NCBI GenBank assembly: GCA_041398905.1
Contig: JAWKTV010000011.1
Coordinates: 1 to 64,000 of the forward strand
Direction of reading: 5' to 3'
Source: JAWKTV01 sp041398905
GTDB lineage: Bacteria; Planctomycetota; Planctomycetia; Planctomycetales; Planctomycetaceae
Length of the DNA stretch: 64,000 nt
Program-made: the position numbers and the translations under genes
Shown here: positions 10,707 through 19,526 of the stretch, piece after piece
Numbering within the stretch: the stretch's first letter is position 1
Layout: every line of letters begins with the position of its first letter
The notes under the pieces: model-generated
Told to the model about the DNA's origin: nothing
The model's database searches: none
What the model saw: the letters and a program-made list of their open reading frames with translations, nothing else

Positions 10707-12987
10707 TCAGGGTGAAAGCAGCATTGCCCGCAGTTCTGCCCGCTGTTCGTCGGACAGGAACTTGTCGACATGCCCCGCCGCTCGTGTGATGTCGTCCAGT
10801 TCGAGGGCCCGCGCCGCCGCCTCGCTTGCCAGCTTCACGTTTCCGGCCCCGGCGAGACCGATTGCAAGTTCCGCATGCAGGCGGGCGGAGTGCGGGTACC
10901 GCGTGGTCGCCTGTCGCAACGACTCGACCGCCTTTCGCCACTCGTCTGCCGTTGTCCCGCGCCGCGCCGCGAGCGTTTGCACCTGCCCCAACTCCGCCCA
11001 GCGGTGAGCGTTGTACCGGTCGAGTTCGATCGCCCGCCGCAGCGCGGCCTCGGCGGCTGTTATGTGGCTGGACACGCCCCGCCCCCGCCCAGTGCCCGCG
11101 AAACGTGCGCGAAACCGAGTTCCCGCCACGGATCGGGGTCGTACCGATCGGCCGTGGCCGCCTTGGTGAAATGGTCGATTGCGCGATCCGCCGCGCGATC
11201 GACGTTCAGCATAGCGGCCGCTCCGCAGCTCGATGCGCGCAGAGACACCGGCAGCCAGCCGGTCCAGATCACCGCGACCATCAATCCCACCCACCGCGAT
11301 GGCCACGCCGCGGTGCAATGACGTTTCAAACCGTGGCGAGCAGAGGACGTCGTTGACGGTTCGTCCGGGCAGCACCCAGCCGACGATCAGCCAGAGTTGC
11401 AGAATCGCCGGCATGGCGATGCCACCCGCACCACACAGATGCAGCGTCAACGCGAGGCTTGCCGCCGCCAGCGTGGCGTCGAATCGTGTCGCCGACAGTG
11501 ATGAGACGGCCGGGACCAGCCGATTCACCAGCCAACAGATTGGCAGCCACAACAAGCCCAGCAGCAGCACCTGCTCGTCAATTCGGCCGCGGAACAGCAT
11601 CGCTTCGACGAAGGTCGCGGCGCAAGCGACCAACCCCAGCAGAGTCAGCCACGTTGTATCCTCGCCGGTGGTCCTTGCGCGTTCCGGTTGATCGGGCGGG
11701 GCTGCGTCTTCGCTGCAGTGGCTCGATCGCCACGTGGACCGCAGTCCGATCACCATCAGCCAGAGCAGTCCCGCGAGTGCGATCAGCCCGCCGTTCGCCC
11801 AGACATCCAGCACGAGGTTGTGCGGGTCGGCGATCTCCTCGCTCGCCTCGGGGAGCTTGTAGCGGAGGTAATGTTGCCTGAAGTTGCCGCCTCCGACGCC
11901 AAGCCAGGGATGCTCCGCGATGACGCCGAGCGTCCCCCGCCAGTACTGAAACCGGTACAGCAGGGACTTCGGGGCTTCGGTCAGCACCTGCTGATCGATC
12001 AGTCCCGTGGCGAGCGCGGCGACTCCGATCAGGACGGCGACCAGCATGAACGGCCCCATCCAGCGGAGCATTCGCCCCGGCCCCGCATGCTCCGGTCGTG
12101 CCACCCGCGTCGACAGCAGGATGAACACAATACCGACCGCCGTTCCGACCCACGCGGTTCGGCTCTTGGTCAGCAGCAGCGTCACGGCCACCAGCAGCAA
12201 GAGGCCAACGAACATCAATCGTCGCGCCGGCAGGCTTGCGCGCCACCGGGCGATGGCCACGCCGAACAGCAGCAACAGGAGCGTCGCCAGCAGCCCGCCA
12301 AAGCTGTTGGCGAGGGCGAATCGTCCGAACGGTTCGGTACTCTCCAGCACCCGTTGCCGCAGCGCCAGCCGCGAGGAGCCTTGCAGCGCCAGCAGGTCCG
12401 GGCCGAGTCGCAGCCGCAGTTCTTCCAGCCGGGCGCGATCGGCGGCGGTCACCGCGCCACCGCCATCCAACGACTCCCACGCCAGATAATCCGCCGCCAT
12501 TTGCGGGTACCAGACGTAGCGTTGCCAGAGTCCAAGACCAGCCAGCAGGATCGCGATGCCCGCCAGCAGCTTGAGCAGCCGCGTACGGCCGCGGTCGTCG
12601 TCGAACAATTGCCGGAGCAGGACGAACGCCACTCCTGCTGCGATCCACTCCCACCCCATGTTGATCGCTCCCCGCAACTGCGGGAATGCAACGAGCTGAC
12701 CAACGACCAGCAGCCACAGGGCACTCCGGCCAGCCGATTCGCAGTCGCCAGCCACCTTCACGACCGACCAGCCACACGACCAACGTCGCCAGCCCCAGCC
12801 AACAGGCACTGATCCAGAGCGTGTCCCCTTCGTCCGCCGATTCGGTGGGGTGAGCCAGCGGCACATCAGCAAGGCCGCAGAGCAGTGTCGCGAGCCAGCG
12901 TCCCTCGACACGCATCGGCCCACCCCGCGACGGTGCGCGCTTTGTATCGACTCCATCGCCGCGACTCCTTGGCGTGATCCGACTCAC
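10707..12987 (-). CDS. O-antigen ligase family membrane protein with C-terminal TPR region (three frameshifts)
   Basis: A polytopic membrane protein with at least ten hydrophobic segments and a Wzy_C/WaaL-type region containing HPWLGVGGGNFRQHYLRYK and ADPHNLVLDVWANGG. The C-terminal 180 residues carry TPR-like units (DHFTKAATADRYDPDPWREL, YNAHRWAELGQVQTLA). Family proteins ligate or polymerise lipid-linked glycans at the outer face of the inner membrane. The GTG start at 12987 overlaps the stop of the WecA-like gene (GTGA), which implies coupled translation. Frame switches are needed near 12755, 11320 and 11075; between the last two the true frame encodes LNVDRAADRAIDHFTK. I read the switches as sequence errors. 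The acceptor glycan is unknown. Confidence 0.8.
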
Positions 12988-14171
12988 GACGTCGCTCCCG
13001 GACCTGTGGCCATCGCGCCCGTCGACCCGCCTTCACCGGTGCTGTTCGCCGGGGCGGGAGTCTCCGCCGCTGACTTCTCCCGACGCCGACCGGCGGTCTC
13101 CAGAACGGAAACGATCGCCAGCACGCACAACACAAGCGTCACAATGATCGCCGCGGCTGGTCCAGTCGTGTACACGGTACAGCAGCAGTGCCCCCAGTCC
13201 CGTCGTGAGCGTGCAGAGGTGTACCGTCCTGACCGCGCCCGCGCGCGAGAGGCCCAGCTCGCAGAGTCGATGCGAAGTGCGATTTGTCGGGCTGAAAGGA
13301 CTGCGACCCTCCGCAGGCGGATCCAGACGACGGAGAAGGTGTCGTAGAGCGGGACGGCGAGGATGCAGAGCGGGGCGAGCATCACATGCCGGCCGGGGGC
13401 CGATTCGTCGTAGAACGTGCCGAGCACGGTCAGGCTCGCGAGCATGAGTCCGAGGAACGTGCTGCCCGAGTCCCCCATGAAGATGCGGGCCGGCGACCGA
13501 TTGTGGACGAGAAAACCGGCGAGCGAACCAGCCAGCGTGAGCATCGCCCCGCTCACCAGCCACCGCGGCTCCGACGTCAGGAACAGCATCACGACGGCGA
13601 CCAGCAGGCTCGCGATGAGGCCGATCCCGCCCGACAGGCAATCCATGTTGTCGAGGAAGTTCATCGAATTGATCAGACCGACGATCCACAGCACCGTCAG
13701 CACGGCACCGACCCAGGGGTGATCGACAAAGACCGTGGCGCGGATGCCGCCGGCGACCAGACTACTGGCCACGCAGAACTGCAGCAGCATCCGGGGCGGC
13801 CACGGGACGGGACGAAGGTCATCCAGCAAGCCCGCCGCAGAGAGCAGCGTGCCCGCGGCGATCAGCATCCAGACCATGCCACTGCGGGTCTGGAAACCGG
13901 GCAGCAGTCCGTAGATTTCTGGCGGCAACCAGTCGAGTCGCTGACCCGCTGAACCCAGCCACCAGGCGAGCACCTGCACCGCCGCGACCGGCAGCAAGAA
14001 GCCGAGATAGATGCCAATGCCCCCGCCGAGTGGCGTCGGTGTCGTGTGCACTTTCCGGGCGGCCGGGCGATCGATCAGCCCCCACCGCGGAGCGAGTCCC
14101 CGCATGAGCCCTGTCGCCAGCAGCGAGACCACGAACGCCGGCACAACACACGCGGCAATAAACCAGATCAT
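12984..14171 (-). CDS. WecA/MraY-family undecaprenyl-phosphate sugar-1-phosphate transferase (frameshifts)
   Basis: A polytopic membrane enzyme expected to transfer a sugar-1-phosphate to undecaprenyl phosphate, starting lipid-linked glycan synthesis. Family motifs are present: GLLDDLRPVPW, INSMNFLDNMDCLSGG and FMGDSGSTFLG. Up to about 13315 the frame is good. From there to about 13165 the neighbouring frame encodes the conserved EGRSPF and SHRLCELGLSRAGAV segments, after which the original frame resumes with a final membrane helix. Two or three indels are likely. It is the first gene of a two-gene unit with the O-antigen ligase. Confidence 0.85.
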   Translation of the reverse strand: MIWFIAACVVPAFVVSLLATGLMRGLAPRWGLIDRPAARKVHTTPTPLGGGIGIYLGFLLPVAAVQVLAWWLGSAGQRLDWLPPEIYGLLPGFQTRSGMVWMLIAAGTLLSAAGLLDDLRPVPWPPRMLLQFCVASSLVAGGIRATVFVDHPWVGAVLTVLWIVGLINSMNFLDNMDCLSGGIGLIASLLVAVVMLFLTSEPRWLVSGAMLTLAGSLAGFLVHNRSPARIFMGDSGSTFLGLMLASLTVLGTFYDESAPGRHVMLAPLCILAVPLYDTFSVVWIRLRRVAVLSARQIALRIDSASWASRARARSGRYTSARSRRDWGHCCCTVYTTGPAAAIIVTLVLCVLAIVSVLETAGRRREKSAAETPAPANSTGEGGSTGAMATGPGATS

Positions 14172-14258
14172 GGGCCGGGCGCGCCTGCCGAAAGAGGGGA
14201 TGGAGCAGCAATCAATCCCGGTACTCTATCAGCGACCGTACCCCTGTAGAAACGAAAG

Positions 14259-14289
14259 CGGGCGACACCGTGTGCTCCGGTGTCGCCCG
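14259..14289 (-). terminator. Rho-independent terminator after the ferredoxin gene
   Basis: A perfect 12-bp inverted repeat (CGGGCGACACCG at 14259-14270, its complement at 14278-14289) has a seven-base loop. On the minus strand it is followed by CTTTCGTTTC, a moderately T-rich tail. It lies 85 bases past the ferredoxin stop and before the WecA-like gene, separating the two transcripts. Confidence 0.75.
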
Positions 14290-14373
14290 TCGATACGCTT
14301 CGCACCCGAGCTACGCCACCACGACCCTCCGACCGGAAGTCGCGTGAACGAGCCGGACGGAACCGAGGCCCGA

Positions 14374-14655
14374 CTACTTGGGGGGGCCCATCGGGTCCTT
14401 CTTTTCGGTGATGTTCGGCCACAGCGGAGCCATTTCCGCGTTGAGCTGGGTGTAGTCCTTCCACTGCTCGGGCACGTTGTCTTCGTGGAAGATCGCTTCG
14501 ACCGGGCATTCCGGCACGCAGGCTTCGCAGTCGATGCACTCGTCCGGATGGATCACGAGGATCGCTTCACCTTCGTAGAAGCACTCGACGGGACAGACCG
14601 TCACGCAGTCGGTGTACTTGCAGTTGAAACAGGGTTCTACAACGACGTGGGTCAT
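14374..14655 (-). CDS. fdxA: 7Fe ferredoxin ([3Fe-4S][4Fe-4S])
   Basis: A 93-residue soluble electron carrier. The cysteine spacing matches 7Fe ferredoxins of the Azotobacter FdI type. C9, C17 and C50 are expected to bind the 3Fe-4S cluster, and C21, C40, C43 and C46 the 4Fe-4S cluster. C12 and C25 are the extra cysteines also common in this family. The segment CVPECPVEAI is typical. The ATG at 14655 has GGAGGA about seven bases upstream, so the start is secure. The gene is monocistronic, with its own promoter and terminator. Redox partners cannot be told from the context. Confidence 0.95.
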   Translation of the reverse strand: MTHVVVEPCFNCKYTDCVTVCPVECFYEGEAILVIHPDECIDCEACVPECPVEAIFHEDNVPEQWKDYTQLNAEMAPLWPNITEKKDPMGPPK

Positions 14656-14840
14656 CGGTCGTTCCTCCCAGAGTAGCTGGCAGTGTCGGTTGGCTGGCAG
14701 ATGTTGGCGGCTGTGATCTCGCGCGGTGGTCGGTTTCTGCTCCGCTGAGAGCAACACGCCGTTTCGCTGCTGGATCGGCTCGAAACCTTCCGCAACTTGA
14801 AGACGGATCGCGGGTTCCGGGCTTTTGGCAACGCGGCGCG

Positions 14841-14869
14841 ATGCTAATTCTGCATTCTGAGGGTGTCAA
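14841..14869 (-). promoter_or_regulatory. Sigma-70-like promoter for the ferredoxin gene
   Basis: On the minus strand a perfect TTGACA (14869-14864) is followed after 17 bases by TAGCAT (14846-14841). Transcription would start near 14834 and leave a leader of roughly 180 bases before the ferredoxin ATG. The rest of the 378-base gap 14656-15033 shows no gene or strong hairpin. Confidence 0.6.
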
Positions 14870-15033
14870 TCCCCGCCTTGAGTGATTCCGGCTCTGACAG
14901 AAAGATGAGAATCGGTCTCAACCGACTCTCCTCCGATCGTAGGCCGCCCCTGCTCGCGAACTGGTCAGCCTGCCCGCTTTGGCGGCTCCAGCGGCGACGG
15001 CCTTGCCCCGCCGCTAGTCGATCGCGTGAGGGT

Positions 15034-16758
15034 TCAAATCGTCTTCGACATCCGGCTCGCGAGTCGCTCCAGGGCCGGGCTGATGTCATCGGGCTGCAGG
15101 TGCACGTTGAGTATACTGAAGGCGTCCTCGTGCGCGAGTGCCGCCCTGAGTGACTGCTGCAGGTCGCGAACGGTGAAGACCTCGAAGCCCCAGCCTTTTC
15201 CCAGCAGGTCGGGCATGCAGTGGTACTTCCAGTCGAGAATGTCATTGAACGGCCCCTCCTGCAGGAACCGTTCGGTCGTGTAGCCTTTGTTGTTGAGGAC
15301 GACGACGATCGGGTTGTACTCCTTCCGGACGGCGGTCGAGAGTTCCATGCAGGTCATCTGGAACGCCCCGTCCCCGACCAGCACGAGCGGTCGGAGCCGC
15401 TTGTCGGCTGTTTGCACACCAACCGCCGCCGGCACCGCGAAGCCCATCGATGTGTAGTACGCCGGGCTGAGAAACTCGGTGTGCTTGTGGATCGTCAGAT
15501 CGCTTGATCCGAACAGGGCGTCGCCCACGTCGGCGATCACGACCATGTTGTCGTCGAGAAACTCATCCAGAATGGCGAACAGGCTGCGATTGGTCACCTT
15601 GTCGGTCGGCGACGGAGCGGCGGGCGGGTCGGGCCGCTTGGGAATCGCGGGCTTCTTCCGCTTGTCGACGCCGGACTTCCCCAGCAGCCCCACAAAGTCC
15701 GCCAGCAGCACATCCTGAAAGTGATGGTGCCCGACGCGGAGCTTTTCGCTGGTCGCATACACGCAGCGTCCGGGGTCGAGCCGGGCGGTGAAGATGCCAA
15801 GGTTGATGTCGGTCATGAACGTACCCAGCAGGATCACACAGTCGCTCGCCTCGACATACTCGGTGACCGCCTTGCGGCCCATCGCTCCTTCGTAAACTCC
15901 CAGATACAGCGGGTGACGTTCGCTGACGACCGACTTGCCCAATAGGGTCGCCGCCATCGGGATGTTGTGCGTCTCCGCGAGTTTGAGCACCTGCTCCCGC
16001 AGGCCGAAGCGGTGAATCTCAACACCTGCGATGATGACCGGCTGCCGGGCATTGTTGATTCGCTCGCGAGCTTCACCGAGTGCTGCTGCGAGGGCTTCGC
16101 CGTTGCTGTGCAGCGTCGTCTCCTGCGGGACATGGTGGTACATCGCGGGCGAGTCGACGCGGTCGCGCGGCAGCTCGAGGTACACCGGTCGTTTGTAGCG
16201 GACGCAGGCTTCGAGGCAGCGATCGATTTCGCGAAACGCGGTCAGCGGATCGTCGAGGGACGCCGAAGCGACCGTGATCTTCTCGAAGACTTCCTTTTGC
16301 GTGGTGAAGTCCCGCACCTTGTGATGCAGCAACGGGTCGTTCACACGCTCGGCGATCCCCGGTGCACCGCTGATAACCACGACCGGCGACTTCTCCGCGA
16401 ACGCTCCCGCGATCGAGTTGCACAGGCTCAGCCCGCCCACGCAGTAAGTTACGCACGCCGCGCCGATGCCATGCACGCGGGCGTAGGCGTCGGCGGCGTA
16501 GCCGGCGCAGTCCTCGCGAGTGCAGCCGACGACGTTGATCGGGCTCTCCTCCAGCAGCCCATAAAAGTGCAGCACAAAGTCGCCCGGAATCCCGAACAGG
16601 TCCTTCAGCCCGTAGTCCTGCAGTCGCCGAATGAGATACCGCCCGATCGTCTGCGGCTTGCCGTTGGCTGCGGACTGGGCGGAGGTCCGGCTCTTGATCG
16701 CCTTCGCCGAACGGGACGAGTTCGCTTTGGATCGCGACGACTTCTTGGTCGGGGCCAT
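15034..16758 (-). CDS. ThDP-dependent alpha-keto acid decarboxylase (pyruvate/indolepyruvate decarboxylase type)
   Basis: A 574-residue enzyme with the three domains of thiamine-diphosphate decarboxylases. The N-terminal domain has the catalytic Glu region (TREDCAGYAADAYAR) and an adjacent His-His pair (LLHHK), as in pyruvate decarboxylase. The C-terminal ThDP/metal motif runs from GDGAFQMTC to VVVLNN. The His-His pair argues against acetolactate synthase. The first 35 residues are an unusual Lys/Ser/Arg-rich extension absent from typical homologues. ATG 16758 has AGGA eight bases upstream; another ATG lies at 16767. The substrate (pyruvate, indolepyruvate or phenylpyruvate) cannot be told from sequence. 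Confidence 0.88.
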   Translation of the reverse strand: MAPTKKSSRSKANSSRSAKAIKSRTSAQSAANGKPQTIGRYLIRRLQDYGLKDLFGIPGDFVLHFYGLLEESPINVVGCTREDCAGYAADAYARVHGIGAACVTYCVGGLSLCNSIAGAFAEKSPVVVISGAPGIAERVNDPLLHHKVRDFTTQKEVFEKITVASASLDDPLTAFREIDRCLEACVRYKRPVYLELPRDRVDSPAMYHHVPQETTLHSNGEALAAALGEARERINNARQPVIIAGVEIHRFGLREQVLKLAETHNIPMAATLLGKSVVSERHPLYLGVYEGAMGRKAVTEYVEASDCVILLGTFMTDINLGIFTARLDPGRCVYATSEKLRVGHHHFQDVLLADFVGLLGKSGVDKRKKPAIPKRPDPPAAPSPTDKVTNRSLFAILDEFLDDNMVVIADVGDALFGSSDLTIHKHTEFLSPAYYTSMGFAVPAAVGVQTADKRLRPLVLVGDGAFQMTCMELSTAVRKEYNPIVVVLNNKGYTTERFLQEGPFNDILDWKYHCMPDLLGKGWGFEVFTVRDLQQSLRAALAHEDAFSILNVHLQPDDISPALERLASRMSKTI

Positions 16759-17239
16759 GATGCGCATCCTGTCAGACAGGGCCGGGAAGCACGTGGACGG
16801 TGCATTATACGCAGTCCGGCCGGACGGGTTGCAGGTCAAACTTCGTGGTCGCGTGACACCGCTGGGCGCGGGGCCTTGCCACGGTGGCGGGAAGTCGTTC
16901 CAGCGGTGTACTTGGCGGGGGCGACGGTGAATGTCGCGAGCGTCGACCTCGCATCCCGAATTTGCCGTTTTCGACGTTCGGTCGCCGCCGGGAACAGGCT
17001 CGTGCAAGTCCGAATGGGATCGAGATCGGAGTCCGACGCTCCGGTAGTGACGGCTCTAACGATTTGTTGCCTGCCCTCGCAGGCCCTAAGCGGGGTGAAT
17101 CTTCATCCGCAACTTGCCCCGCTGGTCGCGCGGGGTAGCTTTGCGGGCAGGGCGATCGGATTCGCAAGACCGTCCCTTCAGCCTGCCGGCAACGACCGAC
17201 CTCCCTCCAGCCGATCGCGTTCGTAACTCGGAACAGGGC
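16759..17239. other. Divergent intergenic region with a minus-strand -10 element
   Basis: This 481-base stretch separates the decarboxylase (minus) from the FemAB-like gene (plus). A perfect TATAAT on the minus strand at 16809-16804 lies 45 bases before the decarboxylase ATG, but no good -35 sits at the proper spacing. No other feature is visible. Confidence 0.4.
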
Positions 17240-18517
17240 ATGCTGACGCTGACGACCAAAGATGCCGCTCGAAACGAAGCAGCATCCCCGTGCGCATTCC
17301 CTGCGATCGCGGCGACCGGTCTCCGGACAGGGCCTGAACTTCTGCTGGATGGGCGGATCTGGGTCGAGCAATTGACGGTTGAAGAGGTCGCCAACCTGTA
17401 CGCCGAAGGCTGGGATGATCTCGCCCGCCACGCCGCCAGCCCCAACGTCTTTTACGAGCGCTGGAACATGCTGGCCGCGCTGCGGTCGCTGCGGGATGTC
17501 GAGCAACCGCTGCTGCTGGTGGTTCGCCGCGAGGGCAAGAAGTCGAACGTCGAGCCGGCCCTGTGCGGTCTGTTTCCGATGGTGCCCGCCCGCCGCGCCC
17601 GCTTGAAGACATGGCGCCTGTGGGGACACGATTATACATTCCTGCAGACCCCCCTGGTGCGTGCGGGGCATGAGCGGGACGTTATCGCGGCATGGCTGGA
17701 CTACGTCGCCACCGCGCCCGACGCCGCGCGACTGATCGATCTGCCGCTGATCGAAGGTGACGGCCCCGTCGCGCAGGCGATCTCGGATGTCGTCAACAGC
17801 CGGCGCGGCGTCACCTGCGAACTGGGCCGTTACAGCCGGGCCTGCCTGCCGCGTCTGCCGGACTGGGAAGACTACGTCTCGCAGATCCTTTCGAGCCACC
17901 ATCGACGCGAGCTGCGGCGTCAGCACCGTCGCTTGTCCGAAGCGGGTGACCTGCAACTGCGGCAACTGGAGTCCGCCGACGAACTCCGCGACTGGATCGA
18001 CGGTTTCCTGCGGCTTGAGGCGAGCGGCTGGAAAGGTGAGAGCGAGACCGCCTTCGCAGCCAACTCTGACACCGCCGCGTACTTCCATGCGATCACGAAC
18101 GCCGCGTTCGATCGGGGTCAACTGCGAATGCTGGGCCTGTTCCTCGACGGCAATCCGGTCGCGCTGAAGGTCAATCTGCTGGCCGGCTCAGGAGCATTCG
18201 CGTTCAAGATCGCTTACGACGAACAGTACGCCAAAATGTCTCCTGGAATGCAGTTGGAGCTGGAGACGATTCGTCTCATGCACGAGCAGGACGAGACCGC
18301 ATGGATGGACTCCTGCGCCACATCGACCCACTTCATGATCAACCGACTCTGGAGTGGACGGAAGTCGATCCAGCACCTGCTGATCTCGAACTCCAGCCGG
18401 CTCGGGAATCTGTGCCTGGGGATGATCCCCCTCGCCCGGGCCGTCAAACGAACATTGAAGTCCTTTCATCGCCCTGCCCAATCCACCGACTCCTCGCCCG
18501 CCGCGACAACTGTTTGA
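17240..18517 (+). CDS. FemAB/CelD-like GNAT acyltransferase
   Basis: A 425-residue protein of the FemAB-related, Acetyltransf_6 type. It has two GNAT-like halves; the second (residues about 230-390) contains SSHHRRELRRQHRRLSE and AFKIAYDEQYAKMSPGMQLE, which resemble the acyl-donor and substrate region of CelD-like proteins. Such proteins often act in cell-envelope or exopolysaccharide modification. The start ATG 17240 follows CAGGG loosely. The stop is 12 bases before the cupin gene, so the two probably form one transcript. The substrate is unknown. Confidence 0.8.
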   Translation: MLTLTTKDAARNEAASPCAFPAIAATGLRTGPELLLDGRIWVEQLTVEEVANLYAEGWDDLARHAASPNVFYERWNMLAALRSLRDVEQPLLLVVRREGKKSNVEPALCGLFPMVPARRARLKTWRLWGHDYTFLQTPLVRAGHERDVIAAWLDYVATAPDAARLIDLPLIEGDGPVAQAISDVVNSRRGVTCELGRYSRACLPRLPDWEDYVSQILSSHHRRELRRQHRRLSEAGDLQLRQLESADELRDWIDGFLRLEASGWKGESETAFAANSDTAAYFHAITNAAFDRGQLRMLGLFLDGNPVALKVNLLAGSGAFAFKIAYDEQYAKMSPGMQLELETIRLMHEQDETAWMDSCATSTHFMINRLWSGRKSIQHLLISNSSRLGNLCLGMIPLARAVKRTLKSFHRPAQSTDSSPAATTV

Positions 18518-18529
18518 GGAAGCTCCAAG

Positions 18530-19444
18530 ATGTCCCACACCGCGACCGCGTCATTGCCTGCCCAGAAGTCGCCGCAGCCCTCCAGCGGCGGACCACTGCT
18601 GGCGATTGAGCCGAACGAGTTCGCCAGCCACTTCAGCCGCGAGCCGTTCCTGATTCGCCACAGTCTCAACGATCACCCATTGTTCAAGGTCGAGCGGCTG
18701 CTGGAGCTTGCCCGCCGGCTGCCCGATCGCTGCATTGAATACAACGCGGGTGAGATCCCGATGTCGATCGAGCATGAGAGGACGCCACTCAACGGCCTCT
18801 CGCCTGAGGAGACCATCCGCCGCATCGCCGAATGCAAATCGTGGATGGTGCTCAAGTACGTCGAGCAGGATGGTCAGTACCGCGAGTTGCTGGAAGAGTG
18901 TTTGGAACTCGTCCGGCCCCATTCGGAGCGGATCGCTCCGGGCATGTGTGGTGCGCAGGCGTTCGTGTTCCTGACCTCACCGGGTTCCGTCACGCCCTAT
19001 CACATCGATCCCGAGCACAACTTCCTCTTGCAGATTCGGGGGGGCAAGACGATCCACATGTACGATGGCCGCGACCGTCAATTGCTGACCGAGGAACACC
19101 TCGAAAAGTTCTACTGCGACAAAGGCCGCAACATTCCCTATCAGGACTGGTACGAAGAACGTGCATGGGTCTTCGACCTGCAGCCTGGAGACGGGCTGCA
19201 CTTTCCGGTGACCTATCCTCACTGGGTCCAGAACCAGAACGAGGTCTCGATCTCGTTCAGCATCACCTTCCGCACGCCGGACCTGGATCGCCGTCGGTCG
19301 TTGTACCAGTTGAACGCAGGGCTGCGGGAGAAGGGCTATCGCCCGTCCCCGGTCGGCAGCCGCCCGTGGCGCGACAGCCTGCTCTTCAACAGCCTTCGCA
19401 TTCGTCGCCGCGTGCAGAAGCTGCTCGGCAAGTCGCCAAAGTAG
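18530..19444 (+). CDS. Cupin-like (JmjC-type) Fe(II)/2-oxoglutarate dioxygenase
   Basis: A 304-residue protein of the cupin_8/JmjC-like superfamily. The predicted iron ligands are H158 and D160 in YHIDPEHNF and H231 in YPHWVQNQ, and the strands LLQIRGGKTIHMYD and LQPGDGLHFPV fit the double-stranded beta helix. K173 in GGKTIH is a candidate 2-oxoglutarate-binding residue. GAGGAA lies eight bases before the ATG. It is co-transcribed with the FemAB-like gene, so the two may act on the same substrate, for example an amino-acid or sugar group in the envelope. That link is inference. Confidence 0.85.
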   Translation: MSHTATASLPAQKSPQPSSGGPLLAIEPNEFASHFSREPFLIRHSLNDHPLFKVERLLELARRLPDRCIEYNAGEIPMSIEHERTPLNGLSPEETIRRIAECKSWMVLKYVEQDGQYRELLEECLELVRPHSERIAPGMCGAQAFVFLTSPGSVTPYHIDPEHNFLLQIRGGKTIHMYDGRDRQLLTEEHLEKFYCDKGRNIPYQDWYEERAWVFDLQPGDGLHFPVTYPHWVQNQNEVSISFSITFRTPDLDRRRSLYQLNAGLREKGYRPSPVGSRPWRDSLLFNSLRIRRRVQKLLGKSPK

Positions 19445-19526
19445 CGGCGGCGTTGGGTCGTTTCCCGCCAGGCCCGGTCTTGGCAAGGCCGTGGCCGCGA
19501 AGACTTCGTGGCCGCGATCTCCACCG

